A DNA stretch of 21,763 nt. Source: Thermoleophilia bacterium UBA2241 (GTDB lineage Bacteria > Actinomycetota > Thermoleophilia > UBA2241). Positions 14,729-21,763 of the stretch are shown piece after piece (the stretch's first letter is position 1; every line of letters starts with the position of its first letter). Where the stretch lies: contig DDYF01000059.1 in NCBI GenBank assembly GCA_002347645.1, forward strand, positions 50,948 through 72,710. Reading direction: 5' to 3'. A program made the translations under genes and the position numbers. The notes beneath the pieces were generated by a model. The model had not been told where the DNA came from. It saw only the letters and a program-made list of their open reading frames with translations, and ran no database searches.

Positions 14729-16173
14729 CCGACACCGTCATCGCGCTCACTCTGATCTCGCACACGAACGCGGGCAAGACCACGCTCGCGCGCACGCTCC
14801 TCGGCCGCGACGTCGGCGAAGTGCGCGACGTCCCGCACGTGACGACCGAGGCGACGCCATACGTGCTCATCGAGTCCGCCGAGGGCGACGCCCTGACGCT
14901 CTGGGACACACCGGGGTTCGGTGACAGCGTCCGTCTCGCGAAGCGGCTCAGGCAGGTGCGGAACCCGATCGGCTGGTTCCTCTCCCAGGTCTGGGACCGC
15001 TACCGCGACCGCTCCTTCTGGCTCACCCAGCGTGCCGTGCACAACGTGGAGGAACAGGCCGACGTCGTGCTCTATCTGGTGAACGCCGCCGAAGAGCCCG
15101 GCGATGCGGGCTACCTCGTGTCCGAGCTCGAGGTCCTGGAGTGGATCGGCAAACCGGTGCTCGTCCTGCTCAACCAGACGGGGCGGCCGCGCGAGCGGGC
15201 CGAGGAGGCCGCCGACGAGGGCCGGTGGCGCGAGGCGCTCGGCCCGGCCGGGCACGTGCGCGAGGTGATGACGCTCGATGCCTTCGCCCGCTGCTGGGTG
15301 CAGGAGTTCACGCTCTTCGCCGCCGTCGCCCGCGAGCTGCCGCCGGCCAAGAAGCCCGCCTTCGACCGCCTGGTCGACGCGTGGCGGTCGCGCCGTATGG
15401 CGCAGTTCGAGGCTTCGGTCGCGGCGCTTGCCGGACCCATCGCGCGCGCCGCCTGCGACCGGGTCGTGTTGCCGGCCGACCCGTTCATGGTCAGGCTCGG
15501 CAAGTCGCTCGGCCTCACGAAGGCGTTGGGCAGGAGCGCCACGGGCAAGGCATCGCGCGAGATGGGGGCTCGTCTCAACGCGGACCTGCAGGCGAGCGTG
15601 GAGCGGCTCATCACGATCCACGATCTGGAGGGCAGTGCGGCGGCGGTGGTCCAGAGGCGGGTCGCGACCGACGTGCGCACCGACGCTCCGGTCGATGAAG
15701 GCAGGGCGGCGGTGATGGGCGGCGTCCTCTCCGGCGCCCTCAGCGGGCTGGCCGCCGATCTCGCCGCAGGGGGCCTGACCTTCGGCGCCGGAATGATCGC
15801 CGGCGCCGCGCTGGGCGCTCTCGGCGGCGCCGGCCTCGCGCGCGGGGTCAACGTGGTCCGTGGGACGACAGATGCCAGCGTCCGCTGGGAAGACGTCTTC
15901 CTCGACGGCCTGGTCACCACGGCGCTCCTCCGCTACCTCGCCGTCGCGCACTACGGCCGCGGTCGCGGCGAGTGGCAGGAGGGCGAGTACCCGTCGTTCT
16001 GGCGGGCGCGGGTCGTGCGCTGCGTCGTGGCCCACCAGTCGGCGCTCACGGGCATCTGGGCGATGCGCGCTGACGCGGATGCCTGCGACGACGTCGAGCA
16101 CGCCCTCCGCGAGGAGCTGGCCGACATGGCGCGGGCGCTGCTCGACGACCTCTACCAAGGGGCTCTGGCGTAA
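14725..16173 (+). CDS. DUF3482 family GTPase-like protein
   Basis: This 482-residue protein has an N-terminal small-GTPase-like domain. The P-loop is SHTNAGKTT at residues 12-20, where Ser12 replaces the usual first glycine; the switch II motif WDTPGFG begins at 60; and the G4 position is NQTG at 150, without the usual Lys and Asp. A helical middle follows, then a Gly/Ala-rich hydrophobic segment (about 328-380) that could insert in the membrane, and a helical C-terminus. It is the usual partner of DUF2868 and overlaps that gene by 4 bases, implying translational coupling. GTG at 14725 has GGGGAGAGG just upstream. The degenerate G4 suggests relaxed nucleotide specificity. The cellular role of this pair is not known to me. 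Confidence 0.85.
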   Translation: MTDTVIALTLISHTNAGKTTLARTLLGRDVGEVRDVPHVTTEATPYVLIESAEGDALTLWDTPGFGDSVRLAKRLRQVRNPIGWFLSQVWDRYRDRSFWLTQRAVHNVEEQADVVLYLVNAAEEPGDAGYLVSELEVLEWIGKPVLVLLNQTGRPRERAEEAADEGRWREALGPAGHVREVMTLDAFARCWVQEFTLFAAVARELPPAKKPAFDRLVDAWRSRRMAQFEASVAALAGPIARAACDRVVLPADPFMVRLGKSLGLTKALGRSATGKASREMGARLNADLQASVERLITIHDLEGSAAAVVQRRVATDVRTDAPVDEGRAAVMGGVLSGALSGLAADLAAGGLTFGAGMIAGAALGALGGAGLARGVNVVRGTTDASVRWEDVFLDGLVTTALLRYLAVAHYGRGRGEWQEGEYPSFWRARVVRCVVAHQSALTGIWAMRADADACDDVEHALREELADMARALLDDLYQGALA

Positions 16174-16208
16174 GCGCGCCGCCGGGCGATGCCGGCGGCG
16201 CGCTTACG
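16169..16208 (+). terminator. Perfect 17-bp hairpin overlapping a stop codon
   Basis: Bases 16169-16185 pair exactly with 16192-16208 around loop GCGATG. The left arm includes the TAA stop of the GTPase gene (16171-16173). It separates that gene from the HdeD-like gene. No U-tract is present. Confidence 0.65.
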
Positions 16209-16225
16209 ATGCGCCCCCCAGGGGG

Positions 16226-16231
16226 TATAAG
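16226..16231 (+). promoter_or_regulatory. Candidate -10 box (TATAAG) for the HdeD-like gene
   Basis: TATAAG lies about 33 bases before the ATG at 16265, with a weak TTACGA at 16204-16209 as -35 (16-base spacing). It lies directly after the preceding hairpin. Confidence 0.35.
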
Positions 16232-16264
16232 CCGCCGTCTCGCCCCGACGGACTGGAGGTCCAC

Positions 16265-16798
16265 ATGGGAAGCAGAGTCGGCTGGCTCGTCCTCTCGCTC
16301 ATCACCGGCATCATCATGATCGCGCTCGGCATCATCTTTCTGGCGCGTCCCGGCCTTGGCCTCGCGACCGTGATCCTGTGGTTCGGCATCCTCGCCATCG
16401 CGCACGGCATCGTGTTGGTGCTCGCGGGCCTCGCCGGTCGCCGCGAGAGCAGGGGATGGGCCGTCGTCGAGGGCCTCTTCGCTATCGTCGCCGGCGTGGT
16501 TGTCCTCGCCTGGCCGGGGCTCTCGGCGCTCACCGCCCTGTACATCGTCGCGACCTGGATGATCGTGTCCGGCGTCGTGGACGTCATCGGGGCCTTCGGC
16601 GGGGGGCAGAGCTCGGGCCAGCGGCTCTGGCTCCTGCTCACGGGGCTGGTAGCCGTCGTCGTCGGCATCGTCTTCTTCATCCACCCGGCTGGGGGTGTCC
16701 TGGCGATGCTCTGGCTCGTCGGCATCTACCTGGTCGCGCTGGGGGTCCTGCGGATCCTCTACGGCTTCGCCCCGCCTCCGGAGCGGCGGCCCGCCTGA
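16265..16798 (+). CDS. HdeD-like (DUF308) integral membrane protein
   Basis: This 177-residue protein is almost wholly membrane helices (about six, in three hairpin pairs), with repeated motifs of the form G-hydrophobic-ARPG and AWPG between helices, typical of the DUF308/HdeD family. HdeD is linked to acid resistance in E. coli; actinobacterial members are mostly uncharacterised, so the function here is uncertain. GGAGGT at 16255-16260 supports the ATG. It lies between two perfect hairpins and seems to form its own transcription unit. Confidence 0.88.
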   Translation: MGSRVGWLVLSLITGIIMIALGIIFLARPGLGLATVILWFGILAIAHGIVLVLAGLAGRRESRGWAVVEGLFAIVAGVVVLAWPGLSALTALYIVATWMIVSGVVDVIGAFGGGQSSGQRLWLLLTGLVAVVVGIVFFIHPAGGVLAMLWLVGIYLVALGVLRILYGFAPPPERRPA

Positions 16799-16838
16799 AG
16801 GTGCGCGGTGCGCTCGGCGCGGCGCATGTCGCGAACGC

Positions 16839-16878
16839 GAGGAGGCCCCCGACGGCGAACGCCGTCGGGGGCCTCCTC
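16839..16878 (+). terminator. Perfect 18-bp GC hairpin after the HdeD-like gene
   Basis: Bases 16839-16856 are the exact reverse complement of 16861-16878 with loop GAAC. The following CTACTTC is only weakly T-rich. It lies 40 bases after the HdeD-like stop. Confidence 0.8.
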
Positions 16879-16882
16879 TACT

Positions 16883-16908
16883 TCGCGGCCGCGTGCGCGC
16901 GGCCGCGA
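16883..16908 (-). terminator. Second hairpin, for the convergent minus-strand gene
   Basis: TCGCGGCCGCG (16883-16893) pairs exactly with 16898-16908 around a 4-base loop. It is the first structure reached on the minus strand after the YDG/MBG gene stop (16924), so each convergent gene seems to have its own hairpin. Confidence 0.6.
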
Positions 16909-16923
16909 CTCAGGCCTTGAGCG

Positions 16924-18675
16924 TCAGCGGATGATGCGGATCTTGATCGTACGCTCCGCGAGCCCGCCCGGGATGTAGGCCTTCACCGTGTAGATGCCGA
17001 GCCGCCAGTTGGACGTGGTCTTGAAGGTCCGGATGTAGCGGCTCTTCAGGGTGTCGTACTTCACGGTCTTGGGGCCGAAGGTGAAGCCCTTGGTGTTGGT
17101 CACCTTCATCCTGACGCGCACGTCGGACCTGAGCGCGCCGTTGACCCTGACGCGGAAGGCGAGCCTGATGGACGCACCGCGGTGGAACCTGAGAGCGTCA
17201 CGCACGCGCAGCGGCTTCGAGAAGGTGCTGATCGTGTAGACGTCGGTCACCGTGAGCGTGCCGTCAACGTAGGCGATGGTGTAGTTGCCGAGCCCTGCGC
17301 CGACGGCGTCGCTGGCGACGATCGGGTACGTGCCGGTGCTCGCTGCCGCCACGGCTCCGTCGCTCTGCAGCGTGACGGCCGTGACGCTGTCGCCGCCCAT
17401 CAACCCGGCACTCGTGAACTCGGTCCCGACGAACGTGAAGGTCGCCCCGAACGGCTTCTTCTGGTCGTTCGCAGTGACTGTCAGCTCGGCGGGGGTGATG
17501 TCGGCGGCGAGGCCTTCCGGCGCGGCGACCGTGTAGTTGCCCGCGTCGGCGCCGGCGAGGGCGAGGCCGTCGACGGCGACCGGCTTGTCGGTCCCGGCAT
17601 CCTTGCTGTCGAAGGCGGCCGTGGCGGCCGAGGCGTCGAGTACGACGTCGTCAGCGCCGACGACGCCGGCCAGGGTCGCGGTCGAGAAGTCGACCTCGGC
17701 CGTCGTCGTGCCGTCGTAGGTCTTGTCGGCGGCGACGGCGCCCTCGACCGTGAGCTCGGCGGGGGTGATGTCGGCGCTCAGGTCCGCAGGAGGGGTCGCC
17801 GCGTACTTGTTCGCGTCTGCGCCCGCGAGGGCGAGGCCGAGCAGCGTCACGGGGACGTCCTCGCCCGCGTCCTCGCTTGCGAAACTGGCCGTGTAGCTCC
17901 CGATCGCCACGTCGTCGCCCTCGAGCGCGCCGGCGAGCGTGGCTGCGCTGAAGTCGACCTCGGCCGCGGTCGTGCCGTCGTAGGTCTTGTCGACGGCGAC
18001 GGCGCCCTCGACGGTCAGCTCGATGTGCCAGGTCACGCTGACACGGATGAAGTCGACCGTCGCGGTGCGCTCGAGCGAGGTGTTGGGGTTCTGGGCCTGC
18101 AGGGCGACGCCGAAGCCGGTCGCGTTGATCTCGTCTACGGTCCAGGTCTCGCCCCACAGGGACGCTCCACCACCATAAGCGACTGTCTGCAGTTTCGCCG
18201 TGGGCCAGTTGTTCCCCGTCCTCGCGAGGTTGTCGCCGACGAGTGTCGTTCCATCCTTTGTCAGTCGTACGATCGCGTCACGTAGAGGCGCCGGCGGGCC
18301 GGTGCTCTGCCGGTCGATCTCGACTGTGATGCCGTCGATGGTGGCCGTGGCCGGGATCGCGAAGCCGAAGTCGCGGGCGAGCAACAGATAGGTGCTTCCC
18401 TGCGCCGCGACGGTACACGTCGCGTAGCTCGTGTCGTCGGCGCCGATGTTGCCTGGGTCGGTCCAAGCGACGCCGGCTCCCTCGACGAAGGCGGTCGATC
18501 CGACCCCGTAGGCCGGGCCATCGGTCACCGCCGCGAACGCGGCGGCGGGCAGTGCCAGGACGACCAGCATGACCGCCAGCACGGCGAGCGGTAACGGTTT
18601 GCGGCGTGATCGCGGACGAAGCGTCCTGCGGGTCTCTGCCGCGGCGGGCGCGGCAGGCGTGACGGTGGTGATCAT
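16924..18675 (-). CDS. Secreted protein with two YDG repeats and an MBG domain
   Basis: This 583-residue protein has a Sec signal sequence (about residues 27-48, preceded by an Arg-rich stretch and ending AAAFA), a beta-rich N-terminal domain (about 50-215), two YDG-type repeats each beginning LTVEGAVA-DKTYDGTT (about 220-305 and 308-393), an MBG-like domain (about 398-480, LTVTANDQKKPFG) and a basic beta-rich C-terminal domain (480-583). YDG/MBG repeats build filamentous surface proteins; adhesion is inferred. There is no LPXTG or terminal helix, so attachment is unknown. ATG at 18675 is preferred because GGAGG lies 5 bases upstream; ATG 18687 and TTG 18693 are possible. The C-terminus may mark a lineage-specific export or attachment module, as the partial gene at the left edge also ends in a basic beta-rich segment. 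Confidence 0.85.
   Translation of the reverse strand: MITTVTPAAPAAAETRRTLRPRSRRKPLPLAVLAVMLVVLALPAAAFAAVTDGPAYGVGSTAFVEGAGVAWTDPGNIGADDTSYATCTVAAQGSTYLLLARDFGFAIPATATIDGITVEIDRQSTGPPAPLRDAIVRLTKDGTTLVGDNLARTGNNWPTAKLQTVAYGGGASLWGETWTVDEINATGFGVALQAQNPNTSLERTATVDFIRVSVTWHIELTVEGAVAVDKTYDGTTAAEVDFSAATLAGALEGDDVAIGSYTASFASEDAGEDVPVTLLGLALAGADANKYAATPPADLSADITPAELTVEGAVAADKTYDGTTTAEVDFSTATLAGVVGADDVVLDASAATAAFDSKDAGTDKPVAVDGLALAGADAGNYTVAAPEGLAADITPAELTVTANDQKKPFGATFTFVGTEFTSAGLMGGDSVTAVTLQSDGAVAAASTGTYPIVASDAVGAGLGNYTIAYVDGTLTVTDVYTISTFSKPLRVRDALRFHRGASIRLAFRVRVNGALRSDVRVRMKVTNTKGFTFGPKTVKYDTLKSRYIRTFKTTSNWRLGIYTVKAYIPGGLAERTIKIRIIR
17705..18021 (-). repeat. 264-base (88-residue) coding repeat in the YDG region
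   Basis: The segment starting at 17705 recurs at 17969 almost unchanged over about 50 bases, encoding the DKTYDGTT core of both YDG units. The high DNA identity suggests recent duplication or gene conversion. Confidence 0.65.
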
Positions 18676-18726
18676 CGGCCCCTCCATGGTCAAACCGGAT
18701 GAAGTGGGCCGGTATTCCCTGTTGAC

Positions 18727-19383
18727 TTATGGACTCCTGCGCGCGTCGTCCCACGCGGCAGCGAACTCGTGCATCGCGGCGTCGCTGAGGGGATGCTGCG
18801 GGAGGGCGCGCAGGACGTCGAGCGGAGCGGTCACATCGTGCGCGCCGTGCAGGACGGCGTCGGTGAGCTGAGCGGGTGTCTTGAGGCTGGCGGCGAGCAC
18901 GCGGGTGTCGCTGCGCAGCTGCGCGAGGAGAGCGGCGAAGGATCCGACGAGGGCGAAGCCGCCGACACCCTGCCGGTCGGCGCGGTCGACGTAGGGGATC
19001 ACCCACGAGCACCCGGTGCCGTGGGCGGCCAGCGCCTGCGCGGGGGCGTACGCGGCGGTGAGAGAGCAGCGGATGCCCTCCTTGGTGAGGACGGCCGCGG
19101 CCGCCGCTCCGGCCGGCGTGGCGCCGAGCTTGATGACGACGCGCGCAGGTGCAAGGAAGGCCGCCGCGCGCGCGTCGTCGAGTACCGCGCCGTGCGTCGC
19201 GCCGGTGGGCTGGAAGAAGGCGGGACCGGCGGGGAAGGAGGCCAGCAGGCGGCCGAACTGGCCGAGCGCGTCACGCGTCACGCGGGCCATCAGCGCGGGG
19301 TTGGTCGTGAACCCGGTCACGAAACCGAGCGAGGCGGCCGCCGTGACGTCGTCGACGCTCGCAGAGTCCACGTAGATCGCCAC
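18727..19383 (-). CDS. Transaldolase / fructose-6-phosphate aldolase-like protein
   Basis: This 218-residue protein matches the small transaldolase (FSA/TalC) family in length (about 220) and layout: an N-terminal DSASVDDV stretch, the TTNP motif at 26-29, and the Schiff-base lysine Lys85 in VVIKLGATPAG, the same number as in E. coli FsaA. The usual VKVP/VKIP context is changed to IKLG. Activity could be transaldolase (sedoheptulose-7-P plus glyceraldehyde-3-P) or a related aldol cleavage; I cannot tell. GTG at 19383 is the start; the ribosome site (AAGGGCGG) is moderate. It follows the peroxiredoxin gene after 77 bases but a hairpin lies between, and it is 51 bases upstream of the YDG/MBG gene. 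Confidence 0.85.
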   Translation of the reverse strand: MAIYVDSASVDDVTAAASLGFVTGFTTNPALMARVTRDALGQFGRLLASFPAGPAFFQPTGATHGAVLDDARAAAFLAPARVVIKLGATPAGAAAAAVLTKEGIRCSLTAAYAPAQALAAHGTGCSWVIPYVDRADRQGVGGFALVGSFAALLAQLRSDTRVLAASLKTPAQLTDAVLHGAHDVTAPLDVLRALPQHPLSDAAMHEFAAAWDDARRSP

Positions 19384-19413
19384 GGCGGCCGCCCTTCGCT
19401 CGATGTCGTCTCT

Positions 19414-19442
19414 GCCCGCCGCCCGCGACGCGGCCGGCGGGC
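19414..19442 (-). terminator. Hairpin after the Cys peroxiredoxin gene
   Basis: GCCCGCCG (19414-19421) pairs with CGGCGGGC (19435-19442), with an inner CCG/CGG stem. It lies just past the peroxiredoxin stop (19461) on the minus strand and upstream of the transaldolase start. Confidence 0.5.
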
Positions 19443-19460
19443 CACACTCGTGGGACTAGC

Positions 19461-20117
19461 TTACTTCTCGAGCTCCTTGTGGCAGAACCACCAGTCGTAG
19501 CACTCGTATTGCTTCGGACGCTCGGCCGCGTCGGCCACGGTCTGTGCCGGCGGCACGATGACCCGGTCGCCGAGCAGTTCGTTGTTCGGCCAGTCGGCCG
19601 GCATCGCGACCTTGTGCTTGGTCGAGTACTGCAGCGCCTTGATCGCGCGCAGGATCTCGTCGATGTTGCGGCCGACCTCCTGCGGGTAGTAGAGCATCAG
19701 CCGCAGGGTGCCGGTGTCGTCGACGATGAAGACGGCGCGCACCGTGTTCGAGCCCAGGCCGGGGTGGATCATGCCGAGCTTGCCGGCCACGTCGCCGGTG
19801 TCGGCGATGATCGGGAACGGTACCTTGACGCCGAGCTTCTCCTCGATCCAGTCCGCCCACTTGATGTGCGAGAACACCTGGTCGACCGACATGCCGATGA
19901 GCTCGGCGTCGAGCGCCTTGAACTCCTCGTCGCGCTTGGAGAACGCGTAGAACTCGGTCGTGCACACGGGGGTGAAGTCGCCGGGGTGGCTGAAGAGGAC
20001 GAACCACTTGCCGGCGTAGTCGCCGGGCAGGTTCTTCATCCCGTGCGTCGTCTTGACCGTCATCTCGGGGAACTTGTCGCCGAGCAGCGGCATGCGCGGG
20101 GCTGCGTCGTCTGCCAT
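19461..20117 (-). CDS. Peroxiredoxin, archaeal/Prx6-like type with C-terminal CxxxxxC
   Basis: This 218-residue peroxiredoxin has the peroxidatic Cys52 in SHPGDFTPVCTTEF and two C-terminal cysteines, Cys206 and Cys212, in YECYDWWFCHKEL. That tail is the hallmark of the Prx6-subfamily enzymes first studied in thermophilic archaea, where a C-terminal cysteine resolves the sulfenic acid. It reduces peroxides in the cytoplasm. Full length and motifs are intact. AGGAGGT (plus 20122-20128) precedes ATG 20117 at ideal spacing. It lies 62 bases downstream of the CoA-disulfide-reductase-like gene, and an inverted repeat in that gap may be an operator. It contrasts with the selenocysteine enzyme at 12386, which is a different subfamily and lacks resolving cysteines. 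Confidence 0.95.
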   Translation of the reverse strand: MADDAAPRMPLLGDKFPEMTVKTTHGMKNLPGDYAGKWFVLFSHPGDFTPVCTTEFYAFSKRDEEFKALDAELIGMSVDQVFSHIKWADWIEEKLGVKVPFPIIADTGDVAGKLGMIHPGLGSNTVRAVFIVDDTGTLRLMLYYPQEVGRNIDEILRAIKALQYSTKHKVAMPADWPNNELLGDRVIVPPAQTVADAAERPKQYECYDWWFCHKELEK

Positions 20118-20141
20118 GAGGACCTCCTGAGCGTGGGGGGT

Positions 20142-20159
20142 TATGAGCGCATGCTCATA
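20142..20159. promoter_or_regulatory. Candidate operator: 7-4-7 inverted repeat
   Basis: TATGAGC (20142-20148) and GCTCATA (20153-20159) form a perfect inverted repeat, 25 bases upstream of the peroxiredoxin start and unusually AT-rich for this DNA. It may overlap a promoter. The binding protein is unknown; a redox regulator is only a guess. Confidence 0.4.
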
Positions 20160-20179
20160 CTCTCCGCACTTGGAACGGT

Positions 20180-21763
20180 TCAAACCGCGCTGGTTCGCTC
20201 GTAGGGCCACATCACGACGCCCCCGTCCATGAAGCTGGCGTCGCACCCGGCTTCGTTCAAGATGAGGGCCGCCTCGTAGCCTCGCAGAGAGATCTTGCAG
20301 AAGCAGACGATCTCGCGGTCGCGGGGCAGCTCGCCGAGGCGCTGGCGAAGCGCGCCGAGGGGGATGTTGACTGCCTCGGGGATGGCGACTTGCTGCACCT
20401 CGGCCGGGCTGCGCACGTCGAGCAGGAGCAGGTCCTCGCCCGCGTCGAGCCTGCGCTTGACCTCGGCGGGACTGAGGCCGACGGCGACGCCGTCCAGCTT
20501 GTTCCGCACGACGTCCGAGGCGGTGATGACGTTGTCCATGGCCGGCGCGTACGGTGGCGCGTAGGCCAGATCCACCTTCGAGAGCGCGTCCATCGTCATG
20601 CCGGCGTGGAGCGCCATGGCGGCGACGTCGACCGCGCGTGCCGCGTCGCCCGGCCCCACGGCCTGAAGGCCGAGCAGGCGCCGCGTCGCGCGGTCTGACA
20701 CGGCCTTGAGCATGAGCAGCTTCGCGTCGGGCATGAAGTGCGGCTTGTCCGGGGCGGGTGAGAGCGCCGTCACGACGTCGTAACCGCCCTTCCGTGCCTC
20801 GCGCTCGGTGAGCCCCGTCACCGCGACGTTGAAGTCGAAGACGCGGCAGATGCTGGTACCGAGGATGCCGGGGAACGTGTCGTCGCCGCCGGTCGCGTTG
20901 ATGGCGGCGACCCGCCCGTGCTTGTTCGCCGTAGAGCCGAGCGGCACGTACGCCGGGCGCCCCGTGATGAGGTTCGTCGACTGGGCGCAGTCGCCGATGG
21001 CGAAGATGGCGGGGTCGGACGTGCGCAGGTGGTCGTCGACGGCGATGGCACCGGTCTCGCCGATCTCGAGGCCACACTCCTTCGCCAGTGCGACGTTAGG
21101 GCGGACGCCGACGGCGACGACGACCATGTCGGCGGGGACCGTGCCGCCGGTGGTCACCACGGACCCGACCCGCGTGGGGTCGTCGTCCGCCGGTCTGAAC
21201 TCGGTGACGGTCGTGTCCGTCAGCACCTTCACGCCGTGCGACTTCATGTGTGCGGCGACCTGAGCCGCCATCTCCGCGTCGAGTGGTGAGAGGATCTGGG
21301 GCAGCGCCTCGACGATCGTCACGCGACACCCGGAGTGCACGAGCGATTCGGTCACCTCGACGCCGATGAGCCCGCCACCCACGATGACGACGTCGAGCGC
21401 CGTGCGGCCCGCGAGCAGGGCGCGCATGCGCTCCGCGTCCTCCACGCCGTGGAGGGTCAGCACGTTCTGCAGGTCGCGGCCGTCGATCGGCGGCTGCACC
21501 GGTGTGGCGCCGGTCGCGAGGATGAGCTTGTCGTAGGGGAACTGGCGTTCCTCGCCGGATTCGACGCCGCGTGCGGTCACGCAGCGGCCGTCACGGTCGA
21601 TCGCGGTGGCCACCGTCCGGCTGTGGACGTGCACATTCTTGACGTTGAGGAAGAACACCTCGTCGCGCAGGGCGCCGGCAGGCGTGGACATGAGGTCGGC
21701 CTGGTCGGCGACGACGCCCGAGACATAGTAGGGCAGGCCGCAGCCGGCATACGAGAGGAAGAC
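20180..21763 (-). CDS. CoA-disulfide reductase-like FAD/NAD(P)H oxidoreductase fused to rhodanese, 5' end missing
   Basis: 527 residues are visible; the start lies beyond the right edge. The visible N-terminus holds SYAGCGLPYY, with the single redox cysteine (codon 21742-21740) typical of CoA-disulfide reductases and NADH oxidases/peroxidases of the pyridine nucleotide-disulfide family. Then come the NAD(P)H-binding VIVGGGLIGVE, the FAD-binding AIFAIGDCAQS, a dimerisation domain and a C-terminal rhodanese domain (last 100 residues) with active loop CFCKISLRGYEA (loop cysteine at 20297-20299). Such fusions reduce CoA disulfides or persulfides using NAD(P)H, linking sulfur and redox metabolism in the cytoplasm. 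It lies upstream of the peroxiredoxin gene on the same strand. Exact substrate (CoA disulfide, CoA persulfide, polysulfide, oxygen) cannot be told from sequence alone. Confidence 0.92.
   Translation of the reverse strand, partial: VFLSYAGCGLPYYVSGVVADQADLMSTPAGALRDEVFFLNVKNVHVHSRTVATAIDRDGRCVTARGVESGEERQFPYDKLILATGATPVQPPIDGRDLQNVLTLHGVEDAERMRALLAGRTALDVVIVGGGLIGVEVTESLVHSGCRVTIVEALPQILSPLDAEMAAQVAAHMKSHGVKVLTDTTVTEFRPADDDPTRVGSVVTTGGTVPADMVVVAVGVRPNVALAKECGLEIGETGAIAVDDHLRTSDPAIFAIGDCAQSTNLITGRPAYVPLGSTANKHGRVAAINATGGDDTFPGILGTSICRVFDFNVAVTGLTEREARKGGYDVVTALSPAPDKPHFMPDAKLLMLKAVSDRATRRLLGLQAVGPGDAARAVDVAAMALHAGMTMDALSKVDLAYAPPYAPAMDNVITASDVVRNKLDGVAVGLSPAEVKRRLDAGEDLLLLDVRSPAEVQQVAIPEAVNIPLGALRQRLGELPRDREIVCFCKISLRGYEAALILNEAGCDASFMDGGVVMWPYERTSAV

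Noticed and set aside
14260..16158. 632-codon minus-strand frame opposite the DUF3482 gene
   Set aside because: The plus strand encodes recognisable GTPase motifs; the minus-strand product looks random in composition.
20180..21763. Further selenocysteine sites in the neighbouring redox genes
   Set aside because: The redox cysteines of the CoA-disulfide reductase-like protein, its rhodanese loop and the second peroxiredoxin are ordinary TGC/TGT codons.
1..21763. CRISPR arrays, tRNA or rRNA genes, insertion sequences, attachment sites
   Set aside because: I saw no regularly spaced short repeats, no tRNA-like cloverleaf with CCA end, no transposase or integrase motifs. Repeats present are inside coding sequence. 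A tRNA scan was not possible.

Overview
This is a roughly 21.8 kb piece of a very GC-rich bacterial chromosome with densely packed genes. High GC, GTG starts, a TPM-domain/PspA pair and secreted beta-repeat proteins point to an uncultured actinobacterial-type lineage (for example Coriobacteriia or Thermoleophilia relatives). Several genes (left-handed beta-helix GlmU-like protein, DUF2868/DUF3482 pair, selenocysteine peroxiredoxin) resemble families I associate with anaerobic Proteobacteria-like groups. The taxonomic assignment is inference only. I saw no rRNA, tRNA, CRISPR array, insertion sequence or phage genes.

Layout from the left. (1) The 3' end of a secreted repeat protein. (2) An envelope-stress pair: a TPM-domain membrane protein with a long coiled coil, then PspA/IM30, closed by a perfect GC hairpin. 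(3) A Lon-like protease with an AAA_32-type ATPase part. (4) A small two-helix membrane protein on the minus strand. (5) A four-gene plus-strand operon for amino-sugar metabolism: GlmU-like beta-helix protein, phosphoglucosamine mutase GlmM, a divergent NagB-like protein and a nucleotidyltransferase-fold protein, closed by another perfect hairpin. (6) On the minus strand, an AhpC-type peroxiredoxin whose reading frame is broken only by an in-frame TGA exactly at the peroxidatic cysteine; it is best read as a selenoprotein. (7) Divergent from it, a DUF2868 membrane protein overlapping a DUF3482 GTPase gene, then an HdeD-like membrane protein. (8) A minus-strand block: FAD-dependent CoA-disulfide-reductase-like protein fused to rhodanese (cut by the right edge), a Cys-type peroxiredoxin, an FSA-like transaldolase and a secreted YDG/MBG-repeat protein.

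Two themes stand out. The first is thiol/selenol redox defence: two different peroxiredoxins and a CoA-disulfide-reductase-like enzyme lie within 10 kb, as in many anaerobes and microaerophiles. The second is UDP-GlcNAc supply, with glmM between a GlmU-like beta-helix gene and a nagB-like gene lacking one conserved catalytic aspartate. The selenocysteine codon is the most important observation, because standard annotation would split or truncate the gene. Transcription units tend to end in perfect GC stems of 15-20 bp without a U-tract, and three sites share a GTAGAAT-type -10 element, one placed so close to its ATG that the transcript is probably leaderless.
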